From Bordetella parapertussis (GTDB lineage Bacteria; Pseudomonadota; Gammaproteobacteria; Burkholderiales; SG8-39): DNA of 13,135 nucleotides. Positions 1 to 7,678 of this stretch are shown in pieces (the first letter of the stretch is position 1; every line of letters begins with the position of its first letter). The notes beneath the pieces are model-generated. The model was given only the letters and a program-made list of their open reading frames with translations. It had not been told where the DNA came from and did no database searches. The stretch lies in the NCBI GenBank assembly GCA_945906975.1, contig CAMDRY010000038.1, forward strand, positions 1 through 13,135. The letters run 5' to 3'. Position numbers and translations under genes: made by a program.

Positions 1-98
1 CGGATTGGAATAAATTACCGCTCTGCGCTGTTATCGCTTGTGTGGCATACGGCATCGCCGAAGCCATGCCAACCAACCACCAATCCGGGAGCAAGTAT

Positions 99-557
99 AT
101 GAATAAAAAGATATTTTTTGCAAGCATCGCGGTTGCCCTGGGCAGCATAGTCACCGCCAACGCGTTCGCACAGGCCAAGCCGGACGTGCTGGTCAAGCAA
201 CGCCAGGCTGGAATGACCCTGATCGCCAAGTACTTCGGCCCCCTCGGCGGCATGGCTGCCGGACGCGTGCCCTACGACGCGGCGGTCGTTGCGCGCAACG
301 CCGGCTACCTTGACGTGTTAACGCTACTGCCATGGGATGGTTTCAATGCCAGCACCTCGGGCGAAAAAAGTGGCACCCTGCCCGCCGCCTATTCAGACGC
401 CGCCAAATTCAAGGAAGCAGGCGATGCGCTGCACACGGCCGTCGTCAAACTCGCTTCAGTGGCCAAAGGTGGCAGCGAAGCGGACGTCAAAGCAGCGATC
501 GGCGCCGTGGGTAAAACCTGCGGGGGTTGCCACGACAACTTCCGCGCCAAGCCCTAA
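99..557 (+). CDS. Cytochrome c' (class II c-type cytochrome)
   Basis: A 152-residue secreted heme protein. Residues 1-24 form a signal peptide (positive MNKK, hydrophobic core, cleavage likely after AFA). The mature part has the four-helix cytochrome c' layout: an RQAGM segment near residue 35 and a C-terminal heme site CGGCH at 141-145 followed by DNFR, the usual class II ending. Family members are periplasmic, have one high-spin heme, and bind NO or CO; roles in NO tolerance or electron transfer are proposed for the family, and nothing here decides between them. The start at 99 is preferred over an in-frame ATG at 42 because GGGAG lies at 87-91 and the signal peptide begins there. A terminator follows at 597-622, so it appears to be transcribed alone. 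The family is certain; the physiological role is not. Confidence 0.93.
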   Translation: MNKKIFFASIAVALGSIVTANAFAQAKPDVLVKQRQAGMTLIAKYFGPLGGMAAGRVPYDAAVVARNAGYLDVLTLLPWDGFNASTSGEKSGTLPAAYSDAAKFKEAGDALHTAVVKLASVAKGGSEADVKAAIGAVGKTCGGCHDNFRAKP

Positions 558-596
558 GCCTGGGCCTGAACCCTTTGGGAGCGTCAAGTTAGTCCA

Positions 597-622
597 AACA
601 GCCCCGCTACGGCGGGGCTGTT
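597..622 (+). terminator. Hairpin terminator after the cytochrome c' gene
   Basis: An 11-bp perfect stem (597-607 with 612-622) closes a TACG loop through a C-G pair, which in RNA is a UNCG-type stable tetraloop. The T-run after it is poor (CATTT), so termination may be less efficient than at a canonical site. Its position 40 bases after the stop fits a terminator for the cytochrome c' gene. Confidence 0.75.
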
Positions 623-625
623 CAT

Positions 626-656
626 TTGCGAGCCCCGAATCACGTCTTGCTAGAAT
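626..656 (+). promoter_or_regulatory. Promoter of the diheme cytochrome c gene
   Basis: TAGAAT at 651-656 is preceded by TGC (648-650), giving an extended -10 element. A partial -35 (TTGCGA, 626-631) lies 19 bases upstream. Transcription would begin near 663, leaving a leader of about 22 bases before the ATG at 686. This argues against an ATG at 665 being the start. Confidence 0.5.
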
Positions 657-685
657 GAACGCCCATGCCAAAAGGTGAATACCCC

Positions 686-1603
686 ATGCCCCCCATCCGA
701 CTGTGCTTGAGCGCGCGCACGCTGATTCGGCAGGTCGCACGCGCCGCCGCCATCCTCGTCCTCGCAAGCCCGGCGATCGCCCAGATGCCGGCCAAACCCG
801 CCACCGCCGTGCCACCCGCGGTGGTCCGCGGCGAATACCTGATGAAAGCCGGGGGCTGCCTTGGCTGCCATACCGCCGAGAAAAAAGATGCCGTTCCTTT
901 CGCCGGGGGTCGCGGACTGACGACGCCCTTCGGCACCTTTTACGGCCCCAACATCACCCCCCATCCCACCGCAGGCATAGGCAGGTGGACAGAGGCGCAA
1001 TTTATTCGCGCCATGCGCCATGGTGAGCGGACAGATGGCAGTAACTACTTTCCCGCTTTTCCTTATCCGTCGTTCACAAAAATAAACGATGCGGACCTGA
1101 ACGACCTGTGGGCTTATTTGCGCTCACTCGCGCCAAACGCCCAGCCGAGCCGCGAGCACGAACTGAAGTTCCCCTTCGGATTTCGCTTTCCCGTAACGAT
1201 TTGGAAATGGCTGTTTTTCACGCCCGGCGCATTTGCCGATGACAGCAAGGCGGCGCCGGTCGTCAAGCGCGGCGCGTATCTCGCGCAAGCGCTGGGACAT
1301 TGCGGCGAATGCCACACACCACGCAATTTCATCGGCGGCCCCAACAAGAGCCGCTTTCTCGCCGGCGGTAAGAGCCCCGAGGGCAAGAGCGTCGCCAACC
1401 TCACGCCGACCGGCCTGAAAAAATGGAATGACAAGGACTTGCAGGAGTTCCTGCTCTCCGGCCTTTCACCCGATGGGGATGTCACGGCGGAGGCCATGGG
1501 CGAGGTGGTCACCAACACCACCAGCAAACTCACTCCGCCCGACCTGGCCGCACTAATAGCCTATTTGCGCACGCTGGCGCCGCTGCCCAACGAGGCGAAG
1601 TAA
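686..1603 (+). CDS. Diheme cytochrome c (alcohol/sugar dehydrogenase subunit type)
   Basis: A 305-residue protein with two c-type heme domains. A long signal peptide (about residues 1-33, ending SPAIAQ) exports it to the periplasm. Heme sites are CLGCH (58-62) and CGECH (206-210). The second domain has a likely axial Met271 in AMGEVV; the first has FPAFPY (122-127) where relatives often have PAMPY, so its sixth ligand is unclear. The aromatic linker WKWLFF (173-178) is typical of cytochrome subunits of membrane-bound gluconate, alcohol or aldehyde dehydrogenases. No dehydrogenase gene is adjacent, so the electron donor is unknown. The start at 686 is chosen over 665 because AGGTGA (673-678) lies seven bases before it and the promoter at 651-656 leaves almost no leader for 665. 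It converges with purB across 37 bases. Confidence 0.88.
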   Translation: MPPIRLCLSARTLIRQVARAAAILVLASPAIAQMPAKPATAVPPAVVRGEYLMKAGGCLGCHTAEKKDAVPFAGGRGLTTPFGTFYGPNITPHPTAGIGRWTEAQFIRAMRHGERTDGSNYFPAFPYPSFTKINDADLNDLWAYLRSLAPNAQPSREHELKFPFGFRFPVTIWKWLFFTPGAFADDSKAAPVVKRGAYLAQALGHCGECHTPRNFIGGPNKSRFLAGGKSPEGKSVANLTPTGLKKWNDKDLQEFLLSGLSPDGDVTAEAMGEVVTNTTSKLTPPDLAALIAYLRTLAPLPNEAK

Positions 1604-1640
1604 GCCTGGCCCTGCGGGCGGCAAGCTCAGCGCCCGGACA

Positions 1641-3038
<1,398 letters not shown>

Positions 3039-3138
3039 CCCGCTTCCGCAAACAGGGGCCGTAATGCAAGCCTCAAGCAGAACAAACGCGAACAAGCCCC
3101 GACAAACGCGTGCGTGCGCCGGCCTGATGGGTACTGCA

Positions 3139-3147
3139 TGGTACAAT
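3139..3147 (+). promoter_or_regulatory. Putative extended -10 promoter for the GST gene
   Basis: TGG followed by TACAAT (3142-3147) forms an extended -10 element. No good -35 hexamer is visible. Transcription from here would give a leader of about 80 bases before the GST start. The rest of the 230-base region between purB and the GST gene holds no convincing gene; a short ORF from 3004 to 3213 lacks features of a real protein. Confidence 0.4.
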
Positions 3148-3235
3148 TTGCACCTGTCATACGCGCTTCCTGTCCGGTTTTTTGGGACTTTATCCGGCCT
3201 TTTCATGCTCTGAATTCCGCCTATCTGCCCCCTCC

Positions 3236-3847
3236 ATGATGAAATTAATCGGTTCCCCCGCCAGCCCGTTTGTGCGCAAGGTGCGCGTTTTCGCCGCTGA
3301 AAAGCGCATCGAATATGAAATGGAGCTGGATAACGTCTGGAGCGCAGACGCCAAGATCCTCGCCGTCAATCCGCTGGGCAAGGTGCCCGCGCTGGTGCTG
3401 GACGACGGCTCCGCGTTGTTCGATTCGCGCGTGATCGTGGAATTTCTCGACACTGTTTCGCCTCTCGGAAAACTCATTCCTTCGGACAGCCGCGACCGCA
3501 TCGAGGTCAAGCGCTGGGAAGCACTGGCCGATGGCATGCTCGATGCGGCAGTGCTCGCGCGCATGGAAGCGGCACGCCCGGCAGGGGAAAAAAGCCAGGC
3601 CTGGGCGGACCGCCAGATGGACAAGGTTGCACGCAGTCTTGATGCAATGAACGAACAGCTGGGCGAAAAAACGTGGTGCGCCGGCAATGCGTTCTCCCTC
3701 GCCGACATCGCAGTCGGAACCGGTCTGGCATGGCTGGACTTTCGTTTCGCGTCGCTTGGCTGGAAGGACGGCCGGCCCAACCTCGCACGCCACCTTGCCA
3801 AGCTCGCAGAGCGTCCGTCGTTTGCCGAGACCGTGCCGGTAGCCTAA
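3236..3847 (+). CDS. Glutathione S-transferase family protein (YibF-like)
   Basis: A 203-residue cytosolic protein with the two-domain GST layout. The N-terminal thioredoxin-like domain (about 1-75) begins MKLIGSPASPFVRKV, with Ser10 in the usual catalytic Ser/Cys position before PFVRK. The cis-proline loop is VPAL (Pro51) and the glutathione-binding Asp-Ser pair is at 63-64. The C-terminal helical domain includes EALADGMLDA and FSLADIAVG, the latter being the typical N-capping motif of GSTs. By eye it resembles E. coli YibF closely; the substrate is unknown. Two adjacent ATGs (3236, 3239) could start it, and neither has a clear ribosome-binding site, so the start is uncertain by one codon. 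The promoter candidate is at 3139-3147. Confidence 0.9.
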   Translation: MMKLIGSPASPFVRKVRVFAAEKRIEYEMELDNVWSADAKILAVNPLGKVPALVLDDGSALFDSRVIVEFLDTVSPLGKLIPSDSRDRIEVKRWEALADGMLDAAVLARMEAARPAGEKSQAWADRQMDKVARSLDAMNEQLGEKTWCAGNAFSLADIAVGTGLAWLDFRFASLGWKDGRPNLARHLAKLAERPSFAETVPVA

Positions 3848-3901
3848 GCCGGGTGGGCCGTTCAAAAGATGGGGAGCGCGGTCCGGAATAGATCACCCGG
3901 C
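3848..3901. repeat. 8-bp inverted repeat flanking the GST downstream region
   Basis: GCCGGGTG directly after the GST stop (3848-3855) is repeated in inverse orientation as CACCCGGC at 3894-3901, 38 bases apart. The arms could close a stem with a large loop. No T-run follows, so it is not a classical terminator, and it may be chance in GC-rich DNA. Confidence 0.35.
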
Positions 3902-3987
3902 GCGGATGTTCACCTTAATTGCGGACGCCTCCTCCGCGTGACAAGCTGTGCGCGCCGCCACTTCACCGCAAAGAGCCGATCCATGCC

Positions 3988-4809
3988 ATGGACGAACTGA
4001 TCAACCATCCAGCAGTACAAGCCGGCGTCGCCCCCTTCCTCGCCGGACTGCTCACCGCCGGCCTGCTCTATCGCGCGAGGTTGGGCGGCCTCGCCGTTGT
4101 CGCCGGCTTTGCCACCGCAGTAGCCCTCATCAGCGGCTTCGGCTTTACACCGCTTACCGCCACACGCAAGATTGTTCTGCTCGGTCTACTCGCGCCTTTG
4201 CTCGGGCTTGGCGTTGACTGGTTTGCCAGGCCGACACGCACGGTCAATATCGTCCTAGCCGTATTTTCGGCCGCCACAGCCGTGTGGGTGTTCTGGGCGG
4301 TGCTGGTGCAAAAGGAATTTGCCGATGCCCTGCGTCTGGGCGCCATCGTCTCCATCTCAACGGCCGTGACCGTGGCCCTGACCCTGAGCCTCGTGTCACG
4401 CCCGGTCCGCTCCGCCAGCGCCGGCCTGTGCCTGGGGCTGGGTGTGGGCATCGCCGCCGTGCTGGCCGCCTCCACACAGTACGGCCAGTACGGCATCGCA
4501 CTTGGCGCCTCCTGCGGCGCGGTACTGTTGCTGCAAATGCTGCTCGGGCGTGGCATTCCCACCGGCGTGACGTTCGCGCTGAGCGCCTCATTGCTCGCCG
4601 CACTGCTCGGTTCGGCGGCATTCGTGCTCGCGTCGCTGCCCTGGCCTGCGCTGGCCCTGCTTGCCCTTGTTCCGCTCGCGGCGCGCGTGCCCCTGCCCGA
4701 TCGCATGCCGGTCTGGCTGCAGGCCCTTGTCGCGTGTATTTTCGCCATAGTGCCGGCGATGGCGGCGTTTTACCTGACCTGGACCGCCGCAACCGGCGCG
4801 CAGGGTTGA
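3988..4809 (+). CDS. Polytopic membrane protein of unknown function
   Basis: A 273-residue, strongly hydrophobic protein with roughly nine predicted membrane segments (about residues 13-28, 33-50, 62-76, 86-107, 116-136, 146-160, 168-186, 195-232 as one or two, 244-264). Short charged loops contain RARLGG, RPTRT and LPDRMP. There is no signature motif, ATP-binding site or metal-binding cluster that I recognise, and I do not assign a family. The ATG at 3988 is chosen because the residues upstream in this frame are hydrophilic, proline-rich and lack a good start. The ribosome-binding site is weak (AAGAG near 3971). It lies between the GST and yceI-like genes on the same strand, but an 88-base gap with repeats separates it from the latter, so co-transcription is uncertain. 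Confidence 0.75.
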   Translation: MDELINHPAVQAGVAPFLAGLLTAGLLYRARLGGLAVVAGFATAVALISGFGFTPLTATRKIVLLGLLAPLLGLGVDWFARPTRTVNIVLAVFSAATAVWVFWAVLVQKEFADALRLGAIVSISTAVTVALTLSLVSRPVRSASAGLCLGLGVGIAAVLAASTQYGQYGIALGASCGAVLLLQMLLGRGIPTGVTFALSASLLAALLGSAAFVLASLPWPALALLALVPLAARVPLPDRMPVWLQALVACIFAIVPAMAAFYLTWTAATGAQG

Positions 4810-4839
4810 ACCGTCTTTTTCCACCATGTAGTGTTCGCA

Positions 4840-4890
4840 ACCCCTGATTCACCCACCCCGATTCACCACCCCTGCTTCACAACCCTGAGG
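4840..4890 (+). repeat. Short imperfect tandem repeats upstream of the YceI gene
   Basis: Three degenerate copies of ACCCC(T)G(A/C)TTCAC occur at 4840-4852, 4855-4866 and 4868-4880. A partial fourth copy (ACCCTGAGG, 4882-4890) merges into the ribosome-binding site of the YceI-family gene. The period is 13-15 bases. The repeats could be a binding array or slippage-derived leader sequence; their function is unknown. Confidence 0.6.
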
Positions 4891-4897
4891 AGATCGC

Positions 4898-5485
4898 ATG
4901 TCCAAGCTGGCTTTTGTCCTGGTCGCAGTTGCACTGCCACTCACTGCCGTGGCTGCACCCGAGTCCTACACCCTTGACCCGTACCACACTTACCCCAACT
5001 TTGAAGTCAACCATCTTGGCTACTCGAAGATGCGCGGCCGCTTCGACAAGAGCGCCGGCAAGTTCAGCATCGACCGCGCCGCAAAATCAGGTTCACTGGA
5101 ACTGACGGTGCAGACGGCGTCGATCACCACCGGCGACAATGACAAGGGCAATCGTCCCCGCGCACGCGATGAGCACTTGCGCGCCGCAGATTTTTTCAAT
5201 GTTGCCGAGTTCCCGACGATGGTCTACAAGGCGGCAACGGTGAAATTCAGCGGCGACAACGTGTCGAGCCTGGAAGGCAACCTGACACTGCTGGGCGTAA
5301 CCAAGCCGCTGGCCCTCACCGTTGACAACTGGAAATGCGGCCCCCACCCGGTAAGCAAAAAGGAAATGTGCGGCGCCAACGCGCACGGCACCTTCAAGCG
5401 CTCGGACTTTGGCATGAAATACGGCATTCCGGCCGTCGGCGACGAAATCACGCTTTGGGTGGAAGTGGAAGCCTACAAGGACTGA
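4898..5485 (+). CDS. YceI-family periplasmic lipocalin-like protein
   Basis: A 195-residue secreted protein. Residues 1-20 are a signal peptide (cleavage after AVAA). The mature part is the YceI beta-barrel domain: YTLDPYHTYPNFEVNHLGYSK near the start, SITTGDNDKGNRP and DEHLRAADFFNVAEFPTM in the middle, LTLLGVTKPLAL, and the closing FKRSDFGMKYGIPAVGDEITL. Cys147 and Cys158 form the conserved pair around the GPHPVSKKEMCGAN segment. Family members bind isoprenoid lipids such as quinones in a hydrophobic pocket and are linked to stress or pH responses; the ligand here is not known. The start is supported by GAGGAGA (4887-4893). A strong terminator follows within 30 bases of the stop. Confidence 0.95.
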   Translation: MSKLAFVLVAVALPLTAVAAPESYTLDPYHTYPNFEVNHLGYSKMRGRFDKSAGKFSIDRAAKSGSLELTVQTASITTGDNDKGNRPRARDEHLRAADFFNVAEFPTMVYKAATVKFSGDNVSSLEGNLTLLGVTKPLALTVDNWKCGPHPVSKKEMCGANAHGTFKRSDFGMKYGIPAVGDEITLWVEVEAYKD

Positions 5486-5511
5486 CGCTTTCACGGCGCA
5501 AGGCGAACGAC

Positions 5512-5543
5512 AAAAGGGCCGCGATTGCGGCCCTTTTTGTTTT
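5512..5543. terminator. Bidirectional intrinsic terminator
   Basis: An 11-bp perfect stem (5512-5522 with 5527-5537), loop GATT, followed by a T-rich run to 5543. The A-run before the stem makes a T-run on the opposite strand, so the site can end both the YceI gene from the left and the mnmA operon (stop at 5563) from the right. Confidence 0.9.
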
Positions 5544-5562
5544 GCGCACGCCGATGCGCGTG

Positions 5563-6645
5563 CTACTGGATGATGCCCCCGCCCAGGCAGACCTCGCCCT
5601 GATACAGCACCGCAGACTGCCCCGGCGTCACCGCCCATTGCGGAACCTCCACCGCCATCACGCAATGTCCATCCCCAGCTGCCCTTATGTGGCACGCCGC
5701 ATCGGCCTGGCGGTAACGCGTTTTGGCGGTGTAATCGCAGGCGCTGTCCGGTGCCTCGCCCGCCACCCAGGACAAATCAGCGGCGGTCAGGGCGCGATTG
5801 AGCAGCAACGGATGCTCGTGCCCCTGCACGACGATAAGTTCATTGCGCACCATGTCCTTTGCCGCCACATACCAGGGTTCGCCGCCGCCGTCTTTTGCGC
5901 CGCCCAACCCGATGCCTTTGCGCTGACCTATGGTATAGAAGGCAAGTCCGATGTGCTCGCCAACTATCTTCCCCCCGGGGGTTTTCATCGCACCCGGCGC
6001 CTTGGGCAAATAGCGGTTAAGAAACTCGCGAAACGGCCGCTCACCGATGAAACAAATACCTGTCGAATCTTTTTTTGCAAAGTTGTGCAGGCCCGCCTGC
6101 TCGGCGATACGGCGCACTTCTGTTTTTTGAATCTCGCCGAGCGGAAACAGCGTACGCGACAACTGCGCCTGGTTGAGGCGGTGCAGGAAATAACTCTGGT
6201 CTTTGCTGCCGTCGGCGGCCTTGATCAACTCAAATCTGCCGTCACCGGCGCGCTGGCTTACGCGCGCGTAATGGCCGGTGGCGATGCGGCTGCCGCCCAG
6301 CGCCATGGCGTGCTCAAGAAAGGCCTTGAACTTGATCTCGGCGTTACAGAGCACATCTGGGTTGGGGGTGCGCCCGGCGGAGTATTCGCGTAAAAAATCG
6401 GCAAACACCCGGTCCTTGTATGCGGCGGCAAAATTCACCACCTCCAATTCGATGCCGATCACATCAGCGACCGAGGCGACGTCGATAAGATCCTGCCGGG
6501 TGGAGCAATACTCATCGTCGTCATCGTCCTCCCAGTTCTTCATGAACAGTCCGATCACATCGAAACCCTGCTGCTTGAGCAACAGCGCAGCAACCGAAGA
6601 GTCCACGCCACCGGACATGCCGACGACTATGCGCTCACCAGCCAT
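5563..6645 (-). CDS. mnmA: tRNA-uridine 2-sulfurtransferase MnmA
   Basis: A 360-residue cytosolic enzyme that puts the 2-thio group on the wobble uridine (U34) of tRNA for Lys, Glu and Gln, using ATP and sulfur delivered by a relay. The PP-loop SGGVDSS is at residues 11-17 and the acidic insert [11 protein letters not shown] at 37-46. The two catalytic cysteines are Cys100 ([10 protein letters not shown]) and Cys198 ([10 protein letters not shown]), close to E. coli numbering. GHYAR and KDQSYFL are also present. An upstream extension to 6729 in the same frame is rejected because MnmA proteins begin just before the PP-loop. The ATG at 6645 overlaps the end of the preceding gene by 11 bases and has no strong ribosome-binding site, suggesting translational coupling. 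It is the last gene of the operon that starts at 8881. Confidence 0.97.
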   Translation of the reverse strand: MAGERIVVGMSGGVDSSVAALLLKQQGFDVIGLFMKNWEDDDDDEYCSTRQDLIDVASVADVIGIELEVVNFAAAYKDRVFADFLREYSAGRTPNPDVLCNAEIKFKAFLEHAMALGGSRIATGHYARVSQRAGDGRFELIKAADGSKDQSYFLHRLNQAQLSRTLFPLGEIQKTEVRRIAEQAGLHNFAKKDSTGICFIGERPFREFLNRYLPKAPGAMKTPGGKIVGEHIGLAFYTIGQRKGIGLGGAKDGGGEPWYVAAKDMVRNELIVVQGHEHPLLLNRALTAADLSWVAGEAPDSACDYTAKTRYRQADAACHIRAAGDGHCVMAVEVPQWAVTPGQSAVLYQGEVCLGGGIIQ

Positions 6646-7219
6646 TGATCGCCCAGCGGCGGCGGCGCGGATCACCACCCGCAACCCAGACATTGCGCGC
6701 CATGACCACAGCCGGGCGGCCATTGTCATAGAACCAGCTGTCCACCATGAACTCTTCGCCCGATACGGTCGTCGCGATGCGCGCCGACCAGTGTTCCCAG
6801 ATGATGCCGCGTGCCACCGGCGGTTTTAACTCATGGAAGCGCAGCAGGCCGCGGCGCTGCAACAGCGCCAGAAAATTGCTGGTTGTAACGGAATGATCAA
6901 GACAATCCATGCGGCCGTCGACCTCGTCGTCCTCACTGTCGCCGCCACGGTCGGACCAGATCGGCGACTGAGCGCCGGCCAATGCATGCATGCGGCCGAT
7001 AACCAGCGCAATGGCTTCCCGCTCCGCCGCCTCGTTTTCCGCCATGTCGAGCAATGCTGCATATTGCATCAGGCGCTCCTCCGGGAAGCGCACTGTGGAC
7101 TCGGCGTTGCAGCCGTAGTTGTAGCAGACGCGCGCCTGCTCACCGGCAAGCGCCGGCACGGCCGCACACCAGAGAGAGAACAGCGCCAGCGCCGCCTGGG
7201 CCCCCGCCTTAATCGACAT
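6635..7219 (-). CDS. Secreted protein with transglutaminase-like Cys/His/Asp pattern
   Basis: A 194-residue protein with a signal peptide (residues 1-25, PALA then GEQ), so it is probably periplasmic. After cleavage it has a Cys pair in VCYNYGC (32 and 37). Its second half shows MDCLDHS with Cys106 starting a helix, WEHWSARI with His143, and FMVDSWF with Asp160. In order and spacing this resembles the Cys-His-Asp triad of bacterial transglutaminase-like cysteine peptidases, but no overall match to a named family is claimed. The C-terminus is rich in arginine (DPRRRRW). It is preceded by an exceptionally strong ribosome-binding site (7224-7233) inside nudJ, overlaps nudJ by 11 bases and mnmA by 11 bases, and must be co-transcribed with them. 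The coding status is firm; the function is inference. Confidence 0.82.
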   Translation of the reverse strand: MSIKAGAQAALALFSLWCAAVPALAGEQARVCYNYGCNAESTVRFPEERLMQYAALLDMAENEAAEREAIALVIGRMHALAGAQSPIWSDRGGDSEDDEVDGRMDCLDHSVTTSNFLALLQRRGLLRFHELKPPVARGIIWEHWSARIATTVSGEEFMVDSWFYDNGRPAVVMARNVWVAGGDPRRRRWAINGW

Positions 7220-7664
7220 GCGTGATCACCTCCAGGGGCCAACGCTGTCCGGCGATAAAATCATCGATACAGCGCATCACCAACGGACTGCGGTGCGCCG
7301 GAGCCAGCCTGCGGATTTCATCAGCGGTCAGCCACACTGCGCGCACGATTTCCCTGTCCAGTTGGCGCGACGCATCCAGCCCCAATGGAACGCAGGCAAA
7401 GGTAAAACGCAGAAAGGTGTTGTCCGCCGGCGCGTAATGCCATCGGTAGACGCCAACCAGTTGCCGCGGTTCGCAGCGCCAGGCGGTTTCTTCCAGCGTC
7501 TCCCGCACGCAGGCGTCGACCAGGGTTTCGCCCGGCTCCCAGTGCCCCGCAGGCTGGTTGTAGACACGGCGACCATCGGCCTCCTCTTCAACCAGCAGGA
7601 AGCTGCCATCGCGCTCAATGACGGCGGCGACCGTGACGCTGGGCTTCCAGACTGCGCTGTCCAC
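7209..7664 (-). CDS. nudJ: Nudix phosphohydrolase, NudJ type
   Basis: A 151-residue cytosolic Nudix hydrolase. NudJ of E. coli removes phosphate from nucleoside di- and triphosphates and from the thiamine precursor HMP-PP. The Nudix box begins GHWEPGE (Gly40 to Glu46) and continues RETLEETAW (54-62), with the metal-binding Glu58 and Glu59 intact; the usual Gly near its end is Ala61. WKPSVTVA, VYNQPAGH, TFLRFTF, SPLV and QRWPLE all resemble E. coli NudJ, which also lies next to mnmA. The start is a GTG at 7664 with GGAGAA 7 bases upstream, 14 bases after the aminotransferase stop. The identification rests on sequence resemblance plus gene order. Confidence 0.88.
   Translation of the reverse strand: MDSAVWKPSVTVAAVIERDGSFLLVEEEADGRRVYNQPAGHWEPGETLVDACVRETLEETAWRCEPRQLVGVYRWHYAPADNTFLRFTFACVPLGLDASRQLDREIVRAVWLTADEIRRLAPAHRSPLVMRCIDDFIAGQRWPLEVITHVD
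7224..7233 (-). promoter_or_regulatory. Extra-strong ribosome-binding site inside the nudJ 3' end
   Basis: On the minus strand GGAGGTGATC is a ten-base perfect complement to the 3' end of 16S rRNA, four bases before the ATG at 7219. It is encoded by the last codons of nudJ (LEVITHVD). It fixes the start of the secreted protein and suggests that protein is made at a high rate relative to its operon partners. Confidence 0.85.
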
Positions 7665-7678
7665 TGCGTGTTCTCCGG

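Noticed and set aside
1609..1619. GCCC-TGC-GGGC hairpin between the diheme cytochrome gene and purB
   Set aside because: It has only four base pairs and no T-run, so it is indistinguishable from chance in GC-rich DNA.
5335..6393. A 352-codon plus-strand open frame opposite mnmA
   Set aside because: It lies antisense to a certain gene, its translation has no recognisable domain, and long antisense frames are expected in GC-rich coding DNA.
6646..6729. N-terminal extension of MnmA
   Set aside because: The added residues are arginine-rich and overlap the preceding gene. Family members begin just before the PP-loop.
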